Assembly (NCBI RefSeq): GCF_039871875.1
Contig: NZ_JBDPMD010000020.1
Coordinates: 1-64,000, forward strand
Length of the DNA: 64,000 bases
Direction: 5' to 3'
Source of the DNA: Sphaerisporangium sp039871875
Lineage (GTDB): Bacteria > Actinomycetota > Actinomycetes > Streptosporangiales > Streptosporangiaceae
Position 1 is the stretch's first letter. Each line of letters opens with the position of its first letter. Shown in pieces: positions 47,812-56,390 of the stretch. Made by a program: the position numbers and the translations under genes. The notes beneath the pieces are model-generated. The model was not told where the DNA came from. It saw nothing but the letters and a program-made list of their open reading frames with translations, and did not search any database.

Positions 47812-48669
47812 ATGAACGACAGCAACGAGCTGGGCGCGTTCCTGCGTGCCCGCCGCGACCTGGTGCGGCCCGAGGACGCCGGCCTGAACCCCGGAGGGCA
47901 CAGGCGGGTACCCGGGCTGCGGCGGGACGAGGTGGCGCAGCTCGCCGGGATCTCCGCCGAGTACTACCTGCGGCTGGAGCAGGGACGCGACCGGCACCCC
48001 TCGGCGCAGGTCCTCGACGCCCTCGCCGGAGTATTGGGGCTGCAGGAGCAGGAGGTGGCGCGACTGCGGCACCTGGCCCGGCCGGCCCGGCGGCGCACCG
48101 CACGGCGACGGCCCGAGCGGGTGCCGTGCGGGCTGCGGGAGCTGGTGATGTCCCGCCTGGACACCCCGGCCATGGTCCTCGGCCGGTACAAGGACGTGCT
48201 GGCCGCCAACCGGCTCGCCACCGCCGTGTACGGCCTCACCTGCGGCTGCAACATCCTGCACTCCGCCTTCCTGGACCCCGGCATCCGGGCCCTGTACGAG
48301 GACTCCTGGGAGAGCTGCGCCCGCAGCCTCGTGGCGTCGGTGCGCGCCCTCACCGGCCCGGAGATCCGCGACCCCTACCTGGCCGAGCTGGTCGGCGAGC
48401 TGTCGGTGCGCAGCAAGGAGTTCCGCCGCCTGTGGGCCCGCCACGACCTGCGGGACCGCTCCAGCGGGCTCCTGCGCCTGCGCCACCCCCAGGTCGGCCT
48501 CATGGAACTGAACTTCGAGAAGCTCTCGGTCCCGGGCACCGACGGCCAGGTCCTCATCATGCTCCACGCCGCCCCCGGCAGCCCTGCCGCCGAATCCCTC
48601 ATCCTGCTCGGCAACCTGACCGCCGACACCGCCTCCGGCCCGGCCGCCGCCCCCCTGGCCACCCCCTGA
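47812..48669 (+). CDS. XRE-family regulator with MmyB-type ligand domain
   Basis: A 285-residue paralogue of the regulator at 23000. HTH: ELGAFLRARRDLVRPEDAG, RRVPGLRRDEVAQLAGISAEYYLRLEQGRDRHPSAQVLDAL. The MmyB domain follows (LRELVMSRLDTPAMVLGRYKDVLAANRLATAVYG ... HPQVGLMELNFEKLSVPGTDGQVLIMLHAAPGSPAAESLILLGNL). Such regulators sense lipid-like or hydrophobic ligands. No divergent oxidoreductase is present; it lies between the methyltransferase and a sensor kinase on the same strand, so its targets may be elsewhere. ATG 47812 with a leaderless promoter. Confidence 0.9.
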   Translation: MNDSNELGAFLRARRDLVRPEDAGLNPGGHRRVPGLRRDEVAQLAGISAEYYLRLEQGRDRHPSAQVLDALAGVLGLQEQEVARLRHLARPARRRTARRRPERVPCGLRELVMSRLDTPAMVLGRYKDVLAANRLATAVYGLTCGCNILHSAFLDPGIRALYEDSWESCARSLVASVRALTGPEIRDPYLAELVGELSVRSKEFRRLWARHDLRDRSSGLLRLRHPQVGLMELNFEKLSVPGTDGQVLIMLHAAPGSPAAESLILLGNLTADTASGPAAAPLATP

Positions 48670-48725
48670 GCCACCGGCGTCCGAACCGTTCCCTTCCCGC
48701 CGGTTCCTCATGGCCCGGGCTTCCG

Positions 48726-48737
48726 TACGATGATGGC
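48726..48737 (+). promoter_or_regulatory. Leaderless -10 element of the second sensor kinase
   Basis: TACGAT (48726-48731), 6 nt, then GTG 48738. This supports GTG 48738 as the true start over the many upstream in-frame codons, since the frame stays open through the preceding gene. Confidence 0.5.
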
Positions 48738-49865
48738 GTGCGCGGCCTCGTTCGATCCCTCTGGGACGAGCCCCCTCCCCCCGACCCGCCGCGACGGGTC
48801 TGGCGGGACTGGGTGCTCGTGGGGCTGCTCGTCCCGATCGCGCTGATCGAGGGCGTCGTACGGCCCGACCTGCCGCACCGCGTCCTCGCCGTGGCCCTCA
48901 CCGTCGCGCTGGTCCCCACGCTGCTGTGGCGCCGCACCCACCCCCTGCGGGTCATCCTGATCGTCTTCGGGTCCTCCACCACCGCCGCGCTGCTGGCCGG
49001 CGGCGACCAGGTGGGCACCAACACGCAGGCGTACCTGCTGCTGGTGGTGTACGCGCTGTTCCGCTGGGGGGCGGGGCGCGAGGTGGTGATCGGGCTCGCC
49101 GTCATGGCCGCGTCGGTCGGCCAGGCCATCGCCGGCGGCCGTCTCACGCCGCCCGACGCCATCGGCGCGTTCGTCGTCATGTTCGCCGCCGGCGCCCTCG
49201 GCGTGGCGCTGCGTTACCGTTCCCGGGCGCGGAACCGCGAGATCGACCAGGTCAAGCTGCTGGAACGCGAACAGATCGCCCGCGACCTGCACGACACCGT
49301 CGCCCACCACGTCTCGGCGATGGCCATCCGCGCGCAGGCCGGCCTCGCCACCGCCGGCAGCAGACCCGACGCCGCCACCGACGCGCTGCGCGTCATCGAG
49401 GCCGAGGCCGCCCGCGCCCTGGACGAGATGCGCGCCATGGTGCGCGTGCTGCGCCACGACCAGCCGGCCGACCTGACCCCCGGCCGTCGCCTCGCCGACC
49501 TCCACGAGCTCGCCGGGCAGGGCCGCGGCGGGCCGTCCGTCGAGGTCGAGATCTCCCCCGGGCTGGACGACCTGCCGCCGTCGCTGACCGCCGCGATCTA
49601 CCGGCTGGCCCAGGAGTCGATCACCAACGCCCGCAGGCACGCCCGGCACGCCACCCGCGTCGAGGTCCACGTCACCGCCGACGACACCTCGGTGCGCCTG
49701 CGCGTCACCGACGACGGCGACGGCGGCCCGGCCGCCTCACCCGGCGGGTACGGCCTCATCGGCATGCGCGAACGCGCCGCCCTGCTCGGCGGCACCTGCG
49801 AGGCTGGCCCGGACCCCGGGCGCGGCTGGACGGTCACCGCCGTGCTGCCCCGGGCGGCGGCATGA
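48738..49865 (+). CDS. DesK/NarX-type sensor histidine kinase
   Basis: A 375-residue membrane kinase. Hydrophobic segments lie at about 24-41, 49-64, 71-87, 99-109, 116-132 and 142-158, with no extracellular domain. HisKA_3 helix with phospho-His 185 in ARDLHDTVAHHVSAMAIRAQAG; HATPase_c with YRLAQESITNARRHA and GGYGLIGMRERAALLGG. The stop codon overlaps the response regulator ATG (ATGA), a sure sign of coupled translation. The start rests on the leaderless promoter at 48726. Signal unknown; the MDR dehydrogenase gene just downstream is a candidate target. Confidence 0.92.
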   Translation: MRGLVRSLWDEPPPPDPPRRVWRDWVLVGLLVPIALIEGVVRPDLPHRVLAVALTVALVPTLLWRRTHPLRVILIVFGSSTTAALLAGGDQVGTNTQAYLLLVVYALFRWGAGREVVIGLAVMAASVGQAIAGGRLTPPDAIGAFVVMFAAGALGVALRYRSRARNREIDQVKLLEREQIARDLHDTVAHHVSAMAIRAQAGLATAGSRPDAATDALRVIEAEAARALDEMRAMVRVLRHDQPADLTPGRRLADLHELAGQGRGGPSVEVEISPGLDDLPPSLTAAIYRLAQESITNARRHARHATRVEVHVTADDTSVRLRVTDDGDGGPAASPGGYGLIGMRERAALLGGTCEAGPDPGRGWTVTAVLPRAAA

Positions 49866-50527
49866 CCATCCGGGTGCTGGTCGCCGACGACCAGGAGATC
49901 GTCCGCACCGGGCTCGCCATGATCCTCGACGCCCAGCCCGGCATCGAAGTGGCCGGCCAGGCCGCCGACGGGCGGCGCGCCGTCGAGCTGGCCCGCCGCC
50001 TGCGCCCCGACGTGTGCCTGTTCGACATCCGCATGCCCGGCCTCGACGGCATCGCCGCCACCCGCGCCCTCGCCGGGCCCGGCGTCGAGAACCCCTTGGC
50101 CGTGGTCGTCATCACCACGTTCGACCTCGACGAATACGTCTACGCCGCGCTGCGGGCCGGCGCCAGGGGGTTCCTGCTGAAGAACGCCGGCGCGGCCCTG
50201 CTCTCCCAGGCCGTGCACGCCGCCGCCGAGGGCGACGCGCTCATCGCCCCGAGCGTCACCGCCCGCCTGCTCGACACCTTCGCCCGCACCGGGCCCTCCT
50301 CGTCGGCGGCCCGCCCCGTCGAGGAGCTCACCCACCGCGAGGAGGAGATCCTCACCGCCGTGGCCCGCGGCCGCACCAACGCCGAGATCGCCGACGAGCT
50401 GTTCATCTCGCTCAGCACCGTCAAGACCCACGTCGCCAGCCTCATGGCCAAGCTCGGCGCCCGCAACCGCGTCGAGATCGCCATGTGGGCCTACCAGACC
50501 GGCCGCGTGAGCGACGAGCGCCGCTGA
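49862..50527 (+). CDS. NarL/LuxR-type response regulator
   Basis: A 221-residue partner of the upstream kinase, start overlapping its stop by 4 nt. Receiver: acidic D9/D10 (LVADDQEIVRTG), phospho-acceptor D55 (VCLFDIRMPGLDG), VVITTFDLDEYVYAAL and Lys in GFLLKNAGAALL. LuxR HTH: LTHREEEILTAVARGRTNAEIADELFISLSTVKTHVASLMAKLGARNRVEIAMWAYQTG. Three GGCCGAT repeats follow the stop codon in front of the next gene and may be its binding sites. Confidence 0.93.
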   Translation: MTIRVLVADDQEIVRTGLAMILDAQPGIEVAGQAADGRRAVELARRLRPDVCLFDIRMPGLDGIAATRALAGPGVENPLAVVVITTFDLDEYVYAALRAGARGFLLKNAGAALLSQAVHAAAEGDALIAPSVTARLLDTFARTGPSSSAARPVEELTHREEEILTAVARGRTNAEIADELFISLSTVKTHVASLMAKLGARNRVEIAMWAYQTGRVSDERR

Positions 50528-50530
50528 CCC

Positions 50531-50568
50531 GGCCGATCGGCGGCCGATCAGGCGTACTTTCGGCCGAT
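50531..50568. promoter_or_regulatory. Three GGCCGAT direct repeats upstream of the MDR gene
   Basis: GGCCGAT occurs at 50531, 50542 and 50562, that is 11 and 20 bp apart, roughly one and two helical turns. The first two overlap a CCGGCCGATCGGCGGCCG-type dyad. The cluster lies about 80-115 bp before the dehydrogenase start, right after the response regulator gene. Confidence 0.4.
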
Positions 50569-50647
50569 GAGCCGCGAGGCCCGCCCTTCCTAACCTCAAC
50601 TCGTGAGGCCCGGAAAAAAGGGCCACGTACCCCACGAGGAGATCGCG

Positions 50648-51631
50648 ATGAGAGCGTTCGTCTTGCCTTCCTACGGCTCGCCCGACGTGCTGGAACTCAC
50701 CGACGTCCCCACACCCGTCCCCGGGGACTCGCAGGTGCTGGTCCGGGTGCGCGCCACGTCCGTCAACCCCTACGACTGGCACCACATGCGAGGCGAGCCG
50801 TACGCCGCGCGGCTGGGAGGCGGGCTCGGGCGGCGCGCACCCAAGCTCTCCATCCTGGGCGCCGACGTGGCCGGGGTGGTCGAGGCGGCCGGGAAGGACG
50901 TGACGGCGTTCCGGCCCGGCGACGAGGTGTACGCGCTGGTCGAGCAGGGCGGTTTCGCCGAATACGTCTGCGTCGAGGAGAGCGTGCTGGCGCCCAAGCC
51001 GAAGAACCTGTCGTTCGAGCAGGCGGCCGCGGTGCCCCTGGCGGGCGGCACCGCCCTGCTGGCGGTGCGGGACGCGGGCCGGGTCCTGCCGGGGCACAAG
51101 GTCCTCGTCAACGGGGCCTCCGGCGGGGTGGGCACGTTCGCGGTGCAGCTCGCCCGGGCGATGGGCGCCGAGGTCACCGGGGTGTGCGGCCCGCGGAACG
51201 TGGACCTGGTGCGGTCGATCGGCGCGGACGACGTCATCGACTACACCACCCGGGACTTCACCCGGACGGGACGCCGGTACGACGTGGTGCTGGGCATCGC
51301 CGGCACCCGCACGCTGCCGTCCTGCCGCCGGGTGCTGACCCCCAGGGGCGCCTACGTGATCATCGGCGGGGCGGGGGGCCGGTGGCTGCAGCCCATGGGA
51401 TACATGTTCTCCTCGCTCGCGACGGGGGCGTTCATGTCGCAGCGGGTCGCCATGGTCGACGTGGTCGGGTGCACCCACACCAAGGAGAACCTGATGACGC
51501 TGAGCGAGTTCGTCGAGGACGGCAGGGTCACCCCGGTCGTCGACCGCCGCTACCCGTTCGAGGAGATCCCCGAGGCCGTCCGGTACGTCGAAAAGGGGCA
51601 CGCGCCGGGCAAGGTCGTCGTCACGATCTGA
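50648..51631 (+). CDS. NAD(P)-dependent zinc-free alcohol dehydrogenase/quinone-oxidoreductase-like (MDR)
   Basis: A 327-residue medium-chain dehydrogenase/reductase. GroES-like half: VLELTDVPTPVPGDSQVLVRVRATSVNPYDWHHMRGEPYAARL, LGADVAGVVEAAGKDVTAFRPGDEVYAL. Rossmann half: VLVNGASGGVGTFAVQLARAMGAEVTGVCG (nucleotide motif GASGGVG) and SIGADDVIDYTTRDF. The catalytic and structural zinc Cys ligands are absent, placing it with quinone oxidoreductase-like reductases acting on alpha,beta-unsaturated carbonyls. ATG 50648 has CGAGGAGATC upstream. It ends 11 bases inside the convergent SARP gene. Likely expressed under the two-component system just upstream. Confidence 0.9.
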   Translation: MRAFVLPSYGSPDVLELTDVPTPVPGDSQVLVRVRATSVNPYDWHHMRGEPYAARLGGGLGRRAPKLSILGADVAGVVEAAGKDVTAFRPGDEVYALVEQGGFAEYVCVEESVLAPKPKNLSFEQAAAVPLAGGTALLAVRDAGRVLPGHKVLVNGASGGVGTFAVQLARAMGAEVTGVCGPRNVDLVRSIGADDVIDYTTRDFTRTGRRYDVVLGIAGTRTLPSCRRVLTPRGAYVIIGGAGGRWLQPMGYMFSSLATGAFMSQRVAMVDVVGCTHTKENLMTLSEFVEDGRVTPVVDRRYPFEEIPEAVRYVEKGHAPGKVVVTI

Positions 51632-53615
51632 GTGCCGCCGTGAGGTCGTCCAGGTACCCGGCGACGGGGCCCAGGCTGAGCAGGCCGCTTCCCGCCCCGG
51701 CGAGTTCCCCCGCCGCGGGGGCCAGCTCGGCACGGGCCCGCTCGGCGGTCTCCCGGTCCCCGACGGCGATCGCCGCGCGGGCGGTCAGGCACCACATGGC
51801 CTCGAACAGCAGGTCACGGGGCGGGTCCGGGACGGCACGCAGCGCCGCCGCGGCGTCACGGGGCCGTCCCCGCGCCAGCAGCACCAGGGGGCGGGCCCAA
51901 GGTTCGTACGGGCCCCAGCCGGCGTCCTCGGCAGGGGCGGCGCCGTGGCCGGCGCGGTCCCGCCGCAGGCGCACCGACAGCAGGGCGAGGGGCAGCAGGC
52001 CGCGCTCCAGGCCGGGCATGCCGGCGCCGTCGAGGCGTGCGGCGGCGGCGCGGCAGGCGGCCTCCTCCTGGGCCGCGGTGACCGTGTCGTCCACGGTGAG
52101 GCGCAGGGCGCGGTACCACTGGGTGAACACACCCGCCAGGGGCAGCTCGTTGCGCCGGGCCAGGCGGTCGGCGGCGGACGCGTGCCGGTCGGCCGTCGCG
52201 AAGTCCGCCAGGGCGGCGCGGGCCTGGACGCGGATCAGGTGGCCGAGCACCTCGTAGGTGACCAGGCCGTGCCGCGCGGACAGCGCGACCAGCTCGGCGC
52301 CGATCGCGTCCCGCTCGGGGGCCAGGCCCGCGCGGTGGAAGGTCTGCATGAACAGCCCGTTGAGGGCGAACGCCAGCAACGCGGGGTCGTCCAGGCGCCG
52401 GGCCAGCCGCTCCGCCTCCCGGGCGGCCCGCGGACCGCGGGCGTCCCGGGTGCCGCGCGACTCCACCGCGACGGTGGCCAGCAGCCGGGTCCGCGCCGCC
52501 TCGTGCCCGCCGGGCGGCAACGCCGCCAGGGCCCGCTCGGCCGCGGCCACCACCCGCGCTGCCTGGGCGGGGTCGTCGGCCCGGGTCCAGATCGCCGGGA
52601 CGTCGTACGCGCCGATCACCCGGGCCGTCAGCTCCACGTCCCCGAGTTCCTCGGCCGCCGCGATGGCCGCCACCCGATGCTCGCGCGCCGCCTCCAGCCC
52701 CCCGCCGCCGGTCACCGCCAGGTTCCGCAGCAACCCCACCGTCGACTCCAGCCGCGCCCGCGCCCCCGAGGCCACCGTGCGGTCGTACACCGCCGCCGCC
52801 CGCGCCCACACCCGCGCCGCTCCGGCACCCCCCTCGGCGTCGCCGGCCGCCTCCACATGGTCCAGATGCGGGGCGTGGCCGAGGATGTCGGCCTCCAGGC
52901 GGCGCAGCCGGGGCCCCGGGTCCACCCCGAGCTGCTCGACCAGCAGCGCCCGCGCCCGGCGCAGCACGGCGAGCGCGTCGCCCTGCCGTCCGGTGCGGTA
53001 CAGGGCGAGCGCCAGCAGGTGCCAGGCGTCCTCGCGCCAGGGGTGCTCGGCGGCGTGGGCGTCCAGGTCGGGCACCGCCTCGGCGGCCCGGCCCAGCGCC
53101 AGGCGCGCCCCGGCGTGCCGCTCCACGGCGTGCAGCCGCAGCTCGGCCAGGCGGGAACGCTCCGCGCGGGCCCAGTCCTCGCCGGCGAACTCGGCGTAGG
53201 CGGGGCCGCGCCACCACCCGAGGGCCTCCTCCAGCACGGCCAGCCCCTCGGCGGGCGGCAGGTCCGCGGCGCCGGCCACCGCCCGCTCGAAGCGCCAGGC
53301 GTCCACCGCGTCGGGCTCGGCGCGCAACGCGTACCCCGGGCCCTCGGTGACCAGCAGCCGGGCGGGCGTCCTCGCGGCGCGGCCCGGCTCGAGCGCGCGG
53401 CGCAACGCGGCCACGAAGGTGCGCACCGCGCCCACCGCGCCGGGCGGCGCCTCCGCCCACAGGTCGTCCACCAGGCGGGTGACGGGCACGACCCGGCCGC
53501 GGGCCACGACCAGCCGGGCCAGCACCGCCCGGTGACGCGGCCCCTTCAACGCGATCGGGTCCCCGGCGTCGCCCCAGGCCGTCACCGGACCCAGCACCCC
53601 GAACACGACCCCCAC
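51621..53615 (-). CDS. AfsR/SARP-type (BTAD) transcriptional regulator
   Basis: A 664-residue regulator with an N-terminal OmpR-like winged helix (FGVLGPVTAWGDAGDPIALKGPRHRAVLARLVVARGRVVPVTRLVDDLW), then the bacterial transcriptional activation domain (DAWRFERAVAGAADLPPAEGLAVLEEALGWWRGPAYAEFAGEDW ... RQGDALAVLRRARALLVEQLGVDPGPRLRRLEADIL, about residues 105-250) and a TPR-like helical C-terminus of ~400 residues (AREAERLARRLDDPALLAFALNGLFMQ ...). It lacks the NB-ARC ATPase of full AfsR. SARPs often activate antibiotic clusters, but no such cluster is visible here. The GTG at 53615 precedes the winged helix closely. Confidence 0.9.
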   Translation of the reverse strand: MGVVFGVLGPVTAWGDAGDPIALKGPRHRAVLARLVVARGRVVPVTRLVDDLWAEAPPGAVGAVRTFVAALRRALEPGRAARTPARLLVTEGPGYALRAEPDAVDAWRFERAVAGAADLPPAEGLAVLEEALGWWRGPAYAEFAGEDWARAERSRLAELRLHAVERHAGARLALGRAAEAVPDLDAHAAEHPWREDAWHLLALALYRTGRQGDALAVLRRARALLVEQLGVDPGPRLRRLEADILGHAPHLDHVEAAGDAEGGAGAARVWARAAAVYDRTVASGARARLESTVGLLRNLAVTGGGGLEAAREHRVAAIAAAEELGDVELTARVIGAYDVPAIWTRADDPAQAARVVAAAERALAALPPGGHEAARTRLLATVAVESRGTRDARGPRAAREAERLARRLDDPALLAFALNGLFMQTFHRAGLAPERDAIGAELVALSARHGLVTYEVLGHLIRVQARAALADFATADRHASAADRLARRNELPLAGVFTQWYRALRLTVDDTVTAAQEEAACRAAAARLDGAGMPGLERGLLPLALLSVRLRRDRAGHGAAPAEDAGWGPYEPWARPLVLLARGRPRDAAAALRAVPDPPRDLLFEAMWCLTARAAIAVGDRETAERARAELAPAAGELAGAGSGLLSLGPVAGYLDDLTAALRS

Positions 53616-53739
53616 CTCGACCGTCCCTTCCAGGGCCCCGCCGGCCCCCGGTTCACGCTATGCCGTGCTCATCGGTTGCTCATCCGGGCCCGGCAGGCTG
53701 AGGACCACCCCCCGCCACCCACCGGAAAGGAACATGATC

Positions 53740-54645
53740 ATGACGCCTGTCATCCCCGGCTTCACCTACCACGAGATCCCCGTGGCCGGCGGCGTGAGCC
53801 TGCACACCGCGGTCGGCGGCTCGGGCAGCCCCGTCGTGCTGCTGCACGGCTTCCCGCAGACCCACCTGATGTGGCGGCACGTCGCCGCCGACCTGGCGGA
53901 CAGCCACACCGTGATCTGCCCCGACCTGCGTGGCTACGGCGCCAGCGGCAAACCCGCCGAGACCGGTCCCGACGTCTACGCCAAACGCACCATGGCCGCC
54001 GACGTCGTCACGCTGGCCCGGGCGCTCGGGCACGACCGCTTCGCGCTGGCCGGGCACGACCGCGGCGCCCTGGTCGCGTTCCGCGCCGGGCTCGACCACC
54101 CCGAGGCGATCACCCACCTGGCGTGCCTCGACGTGCTGCCCACCCTGGACATGTGGGAGGTGATGCACGGCAGGACCGCCGCCATCGGGTTCCACCTCTA
54201 TCTGATGGCCCAGCCGCCCGGCCTGCCCGAACAGATGATCACCGCGAGCGCCGACGCGTTCTTCGGCCACTTCCTCGACATCTGGGCCGGCGACCCCGGC
54301 GTCGTGCCACCCGAGATCCGCACCGCCTACCTGGACGCCTGCCGCGCCGCCGTCCCCTCGATCGTCGCCGACTACCGCGCCTCCGCCGGCGTCGACGCCG
54401 AACACGACCACGCCGACCGCGACGCCGGCAACCGGCTGCGCATGCCCGTCACCGTCCTGCAGCAGGACTGGGGCGCCGCCCTCGGCTTCGACGCGGCGGC
54501 CCTGTGGGGCGCCTGGGCACCGGATCTGCGGCACGTCACCGTCACCACCGGCCACTTCATGGCCGAGGAGTCCCCGGCGGACGTCACCAAGGCCCTGCGC
54601 GACCTGCTCACCCGCCGGCCGGGTCCCCATCGTCCGGAGCCGTGA
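53740..54645 (+). CDS. Alpha/beta hydrolase, haloacetate-dehalogenase/epoxide-hydrolase-like
   Basis: A 301-residue hydrolase. The oxyanion motif LLHGFPQTHLMWRHVA, the Asp nucleophile in AGHDRGALVAFRAGLDHPE (HDRGA motif of fluoroacetate dehalogenases), CLDVLPTLDMWEVM cap and the C-terminal catalytic His in TTGHFMAEESP are present. Close relatives hydrolyse haloacetates or epoxides. ATG 53740 is favoured by GGAAAGG at 9 nt; ATG 53734 would leave only 3 nt. It is divergent from the SARP regulator, with about 120 bases between starts, so SARP control is possible. Confidence 0.88.
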   Translation: MTPVIPGFTYHEIPVAGGVSLHTAVGGSGSPVVLLHGFPQTHLMWRHVAADLADSHTVICPDLRGYGASGKPAETGPDVYAKRTMAADVVTLARALGHDRFALAGHDRGALVAFRAGLDHPEAITHLACLDVLPTLDMWEVMHGRTAAIGFHLYLMAQPPGLPEQMITASADAFFGHFLDIWAGDPGVVPPEIRTAYLDACRAAVPSIVADYRASAGVDAEHDHADRDAGNRLRMPVTVLQQDWGAALGFDAAALWGAWAPDLRHVTVTTGHFMAEESPADVTKALRDLLTRRPGPHRPEP

Positions 54646-54732
54646 TCACATGGCCGGGAAAGGATTGGACGGGGTGACGCCCGGGCTTGTAGCTTGCGGT
54701 TGACCGTGACACCGGCCGAGGAGGTGAGACCC

Positions 54733-54792
54733 ATGAACGTTGGATCGATGTGGGTGCTCCCCCTTCCCGTCACGGCCGGGCGATCGACCTAG
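54733..54792 (+). CDS. SD-led mini-ORF (possible leader peptide) before rox
   Basis: A 19-codon ORF, MNVGSMWVLPLPVTAGRST, with one of the best ribosome sites of the region (GAGGAGGTGAG, 6 nt from the ATG). It stops 50 nt before the monooxygenase start. The codons include no obvious amino-acid run but contain Pro-x-Pro, which slows ribosomes. It may be a regulatory uORF for the rox gene or simply a small protein; no homologue is known to me. Confidence 0.4.
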   Translation: MNVGSMWVLPLPVTAGRST

Positions 54793-54842
54793 GTGTCGCC
54801 GGGAGCGCCGCGCCGACAAGGCACTCCCGAAAGGCAACACCT

Positions 54843-56390
54843 ATGCATTCTCAGCAGGTCACCGCCGCGCCGCCGTCCAACGACAGGGCCGGGCGCGGCT
54901 CCACGGCAGGCGACGTCCCCGGAGTTCTCGGGTCGCCGGCCTCCGGCGCCGATCGCCCGCACCCCGTCTTCGATGTGATCATCGCCGGGTGCGGGCCGAC
55001 CGGTGCGACGCTGGCCGCCGAACTGCGGCTGCACGATGTGCGGGTACTCGTCCTTGAGAAGGAGACCGAGCCCGCGTCGTACGTCCGCATCGTCGGTCTG
55101 CACATCCGCAGTCTCGAGCTGATGGCGATGCGCGGACTGCTGGACCGCGTTCTCCCGCATGGACGACGGCGTCCGGCCGGCGGTTTCTTCGCCGCCATCC
55201 CCAAACCCGTGCCCAAGGGCCTGGATTCCGCGTACGCCTATCTGCTGGGCATCCCGCAGCCGGTCATCGTCCGCCTGCTCGAAGAACATGCGATCGAACT
55301 GGGTGCGCAGGTCCGGCACGGTCGCGCGGTCACCGGTCTCGAGCAGGACGACGAGGGGGTGACCGTCGAGCTGGCCGGCGGGGAACGGCTGCGTACGCGT
55401 TACCTCGTCGGCTGTGACGGCGGGCGCAGTACGGTGCGCAAACTGCTCGGCGTCGGCTTCCCCGGCGAGCCCGCACGGACCGACACGCTCATGGGCGAGA
55501 TGAAAGTGGGTGCACCGCAGGAGGAGATCGCCGCCAAGGTGGCCGAGATCAGCGAGACCCACAAGCCGTTCTGGCTCCGGCCCTTCGGCGAAGGCGTCTA
55601 CAGCGTCGTGGTCCCCGCCGCGGGAGTCAGCGACCGCGCGGAACCGCCCACCCTCGACGATTTCCGGCAACAGTTGCGCACCATCGCCGGAACCGATTTC
55701 GGTGTGCACTCCCCACGCTGGTTGTCCCGCTTCGGGGACGCCACCCGGCTGGCCGAACGTTATCGGGCCGGGCGGGTGCTGCTGGCCGGCGACGCGGCAC
55801 ACATCCATCCCCCCATCGGCGGACAGGGCCTCAACCTGGGCGTGCAGGACGCGTTCAACCTCGGCTGGAAACTGGCCGCGCAGATCCGCGGCTGGGCCCC
55901 GGAGACACTGCTGGACACCTACCAGGCCGAACGTCACCCGGTCGCCTGGGACGTGCTGGACAACACCCGCGCCCAGCAGGAACTGCTGTCCGCCGGACCG
56001 GGCCCGCAGGCCGTGCGCAGGCTGCTCACCGAACTGATGGACTTCGACGAGGTGAACCGCCATCTGATCGAGAAGATCACCGCGACCGGCATCCGCTACG
56101 ACTTCGGCGAAGGCCCCGACCTCCTCGGCCGCCGCCTGCGCGACATCGACGTGAAACAGGGCCACCTCTACGCCCTGCTGCACCGCGGCCGCGGCCTGCT
56201 GCTGGACCGCACCGAACGCCTGACCACCGGCGGCTGGTCAGACCGGGTCGACCACCTCGCGGATCCCACCGCGGACCTGGACGTCCCGTGCGTCCTGCTC
56301 CGCCCCGACGGCCACGTCGCCTGGATCGGCGACGATCAGCAGGATCTGGACGCCCACCTCTCCCGCTGGTTCGGCAAGCCGACGGGCTGA
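54843..56390 (+). CDS. rox: Rifampicin monooxygenase (Rox-type FAD hydroxylase)
   Basis: Class A flavin monooxygenase that hydroxylates and linearises rifamycin antibiotics. FAD-binding FDVIIAGCGPTGATLAAELR, then the Rox-typical VRIVGLHIRSLELMAMRGLLDR and AYLLGIPQPVIVRLLEEHA, the second FAD motif LVGCDGGRSTVRKLLGVGFPGEPARTDTLMGEM and GDAAHIHPPIGGQGLNLGVQDAFNLGWKLA. The thioredoxin-fold-like C-terminal part (PCVLLRPDGHVAWIGDDQQDL) is complete. Blocks match characterised Rox proteins almost throughout, so the call is strong. At 515 residues it carries ~40 extra N-terminal residues (MHSQQVTAAPPSND... to HPVF) that the usual ~473-residue enzymes lack. ATG 54843 has GAAAGG upstream. Confidence 0.9.
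   Translation: MHSQQVTAAPPSNDRAGRGSTAGDVPGVLGSPASGADRPHPVFDVIIAGCGPTGATLAAELRLHDVRVLVLEKETEPASYVRIVGLHIRSLELMAMRGLLDRVLPHGRRRPAGGFFAAIPKPVPKGLDSAYAYLLGIPQPVIVRLLEEHAIELGAQVRHGRAVTGLEQDDEGVTVELAGGERLRTRYLVGCDGGRSTVRKLLGVGFPGEPARTDTLMGEMKVGAPQEEIAAKVAEISETHKPFWLRPFGEGVYSVVVPAAGVSDRAEPPTLDDFRQQLRTIAGTDFGVHSPRWLSRFGDATRLAERYRAGRVLLAGDAAHIHPPIGGQGLNLGVQDAFNLGWKLAAQIRGWAPETLLDTYQAERHPVAWDVLDNTRAQQELLSAGPGPQAVRRLLTELMDFDEVNRHLIEKITATGIRYDFGEGPDLLGRRLRDIDVKQGHLYALLHRGRGLLLDRTERLTTGGWSDRVDHLADPTADLDVPCVLLRPDGHVAWIGDDQQDLDAHLSRWFGKPTG

Noticed and set aside
51621..53615. SARP regulator taken as evidence of an antibiotic biosynthetic cluster
   Set aside because: No polyketide, NRPS, terpene or RiPP core genes lie within reach; the neighbours are a dehydrogenase, a hydrolase and rox.
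54661..54720. Possible rifamycin-associated element (RAE) upstream of rox
   Set aside because: GGGCTTGTAGCTTGCGG has GGGCTTG followed by GCTTGCG in direct, not inverted, orientation; the palindromic GCTTG...CAAGC core is missing.
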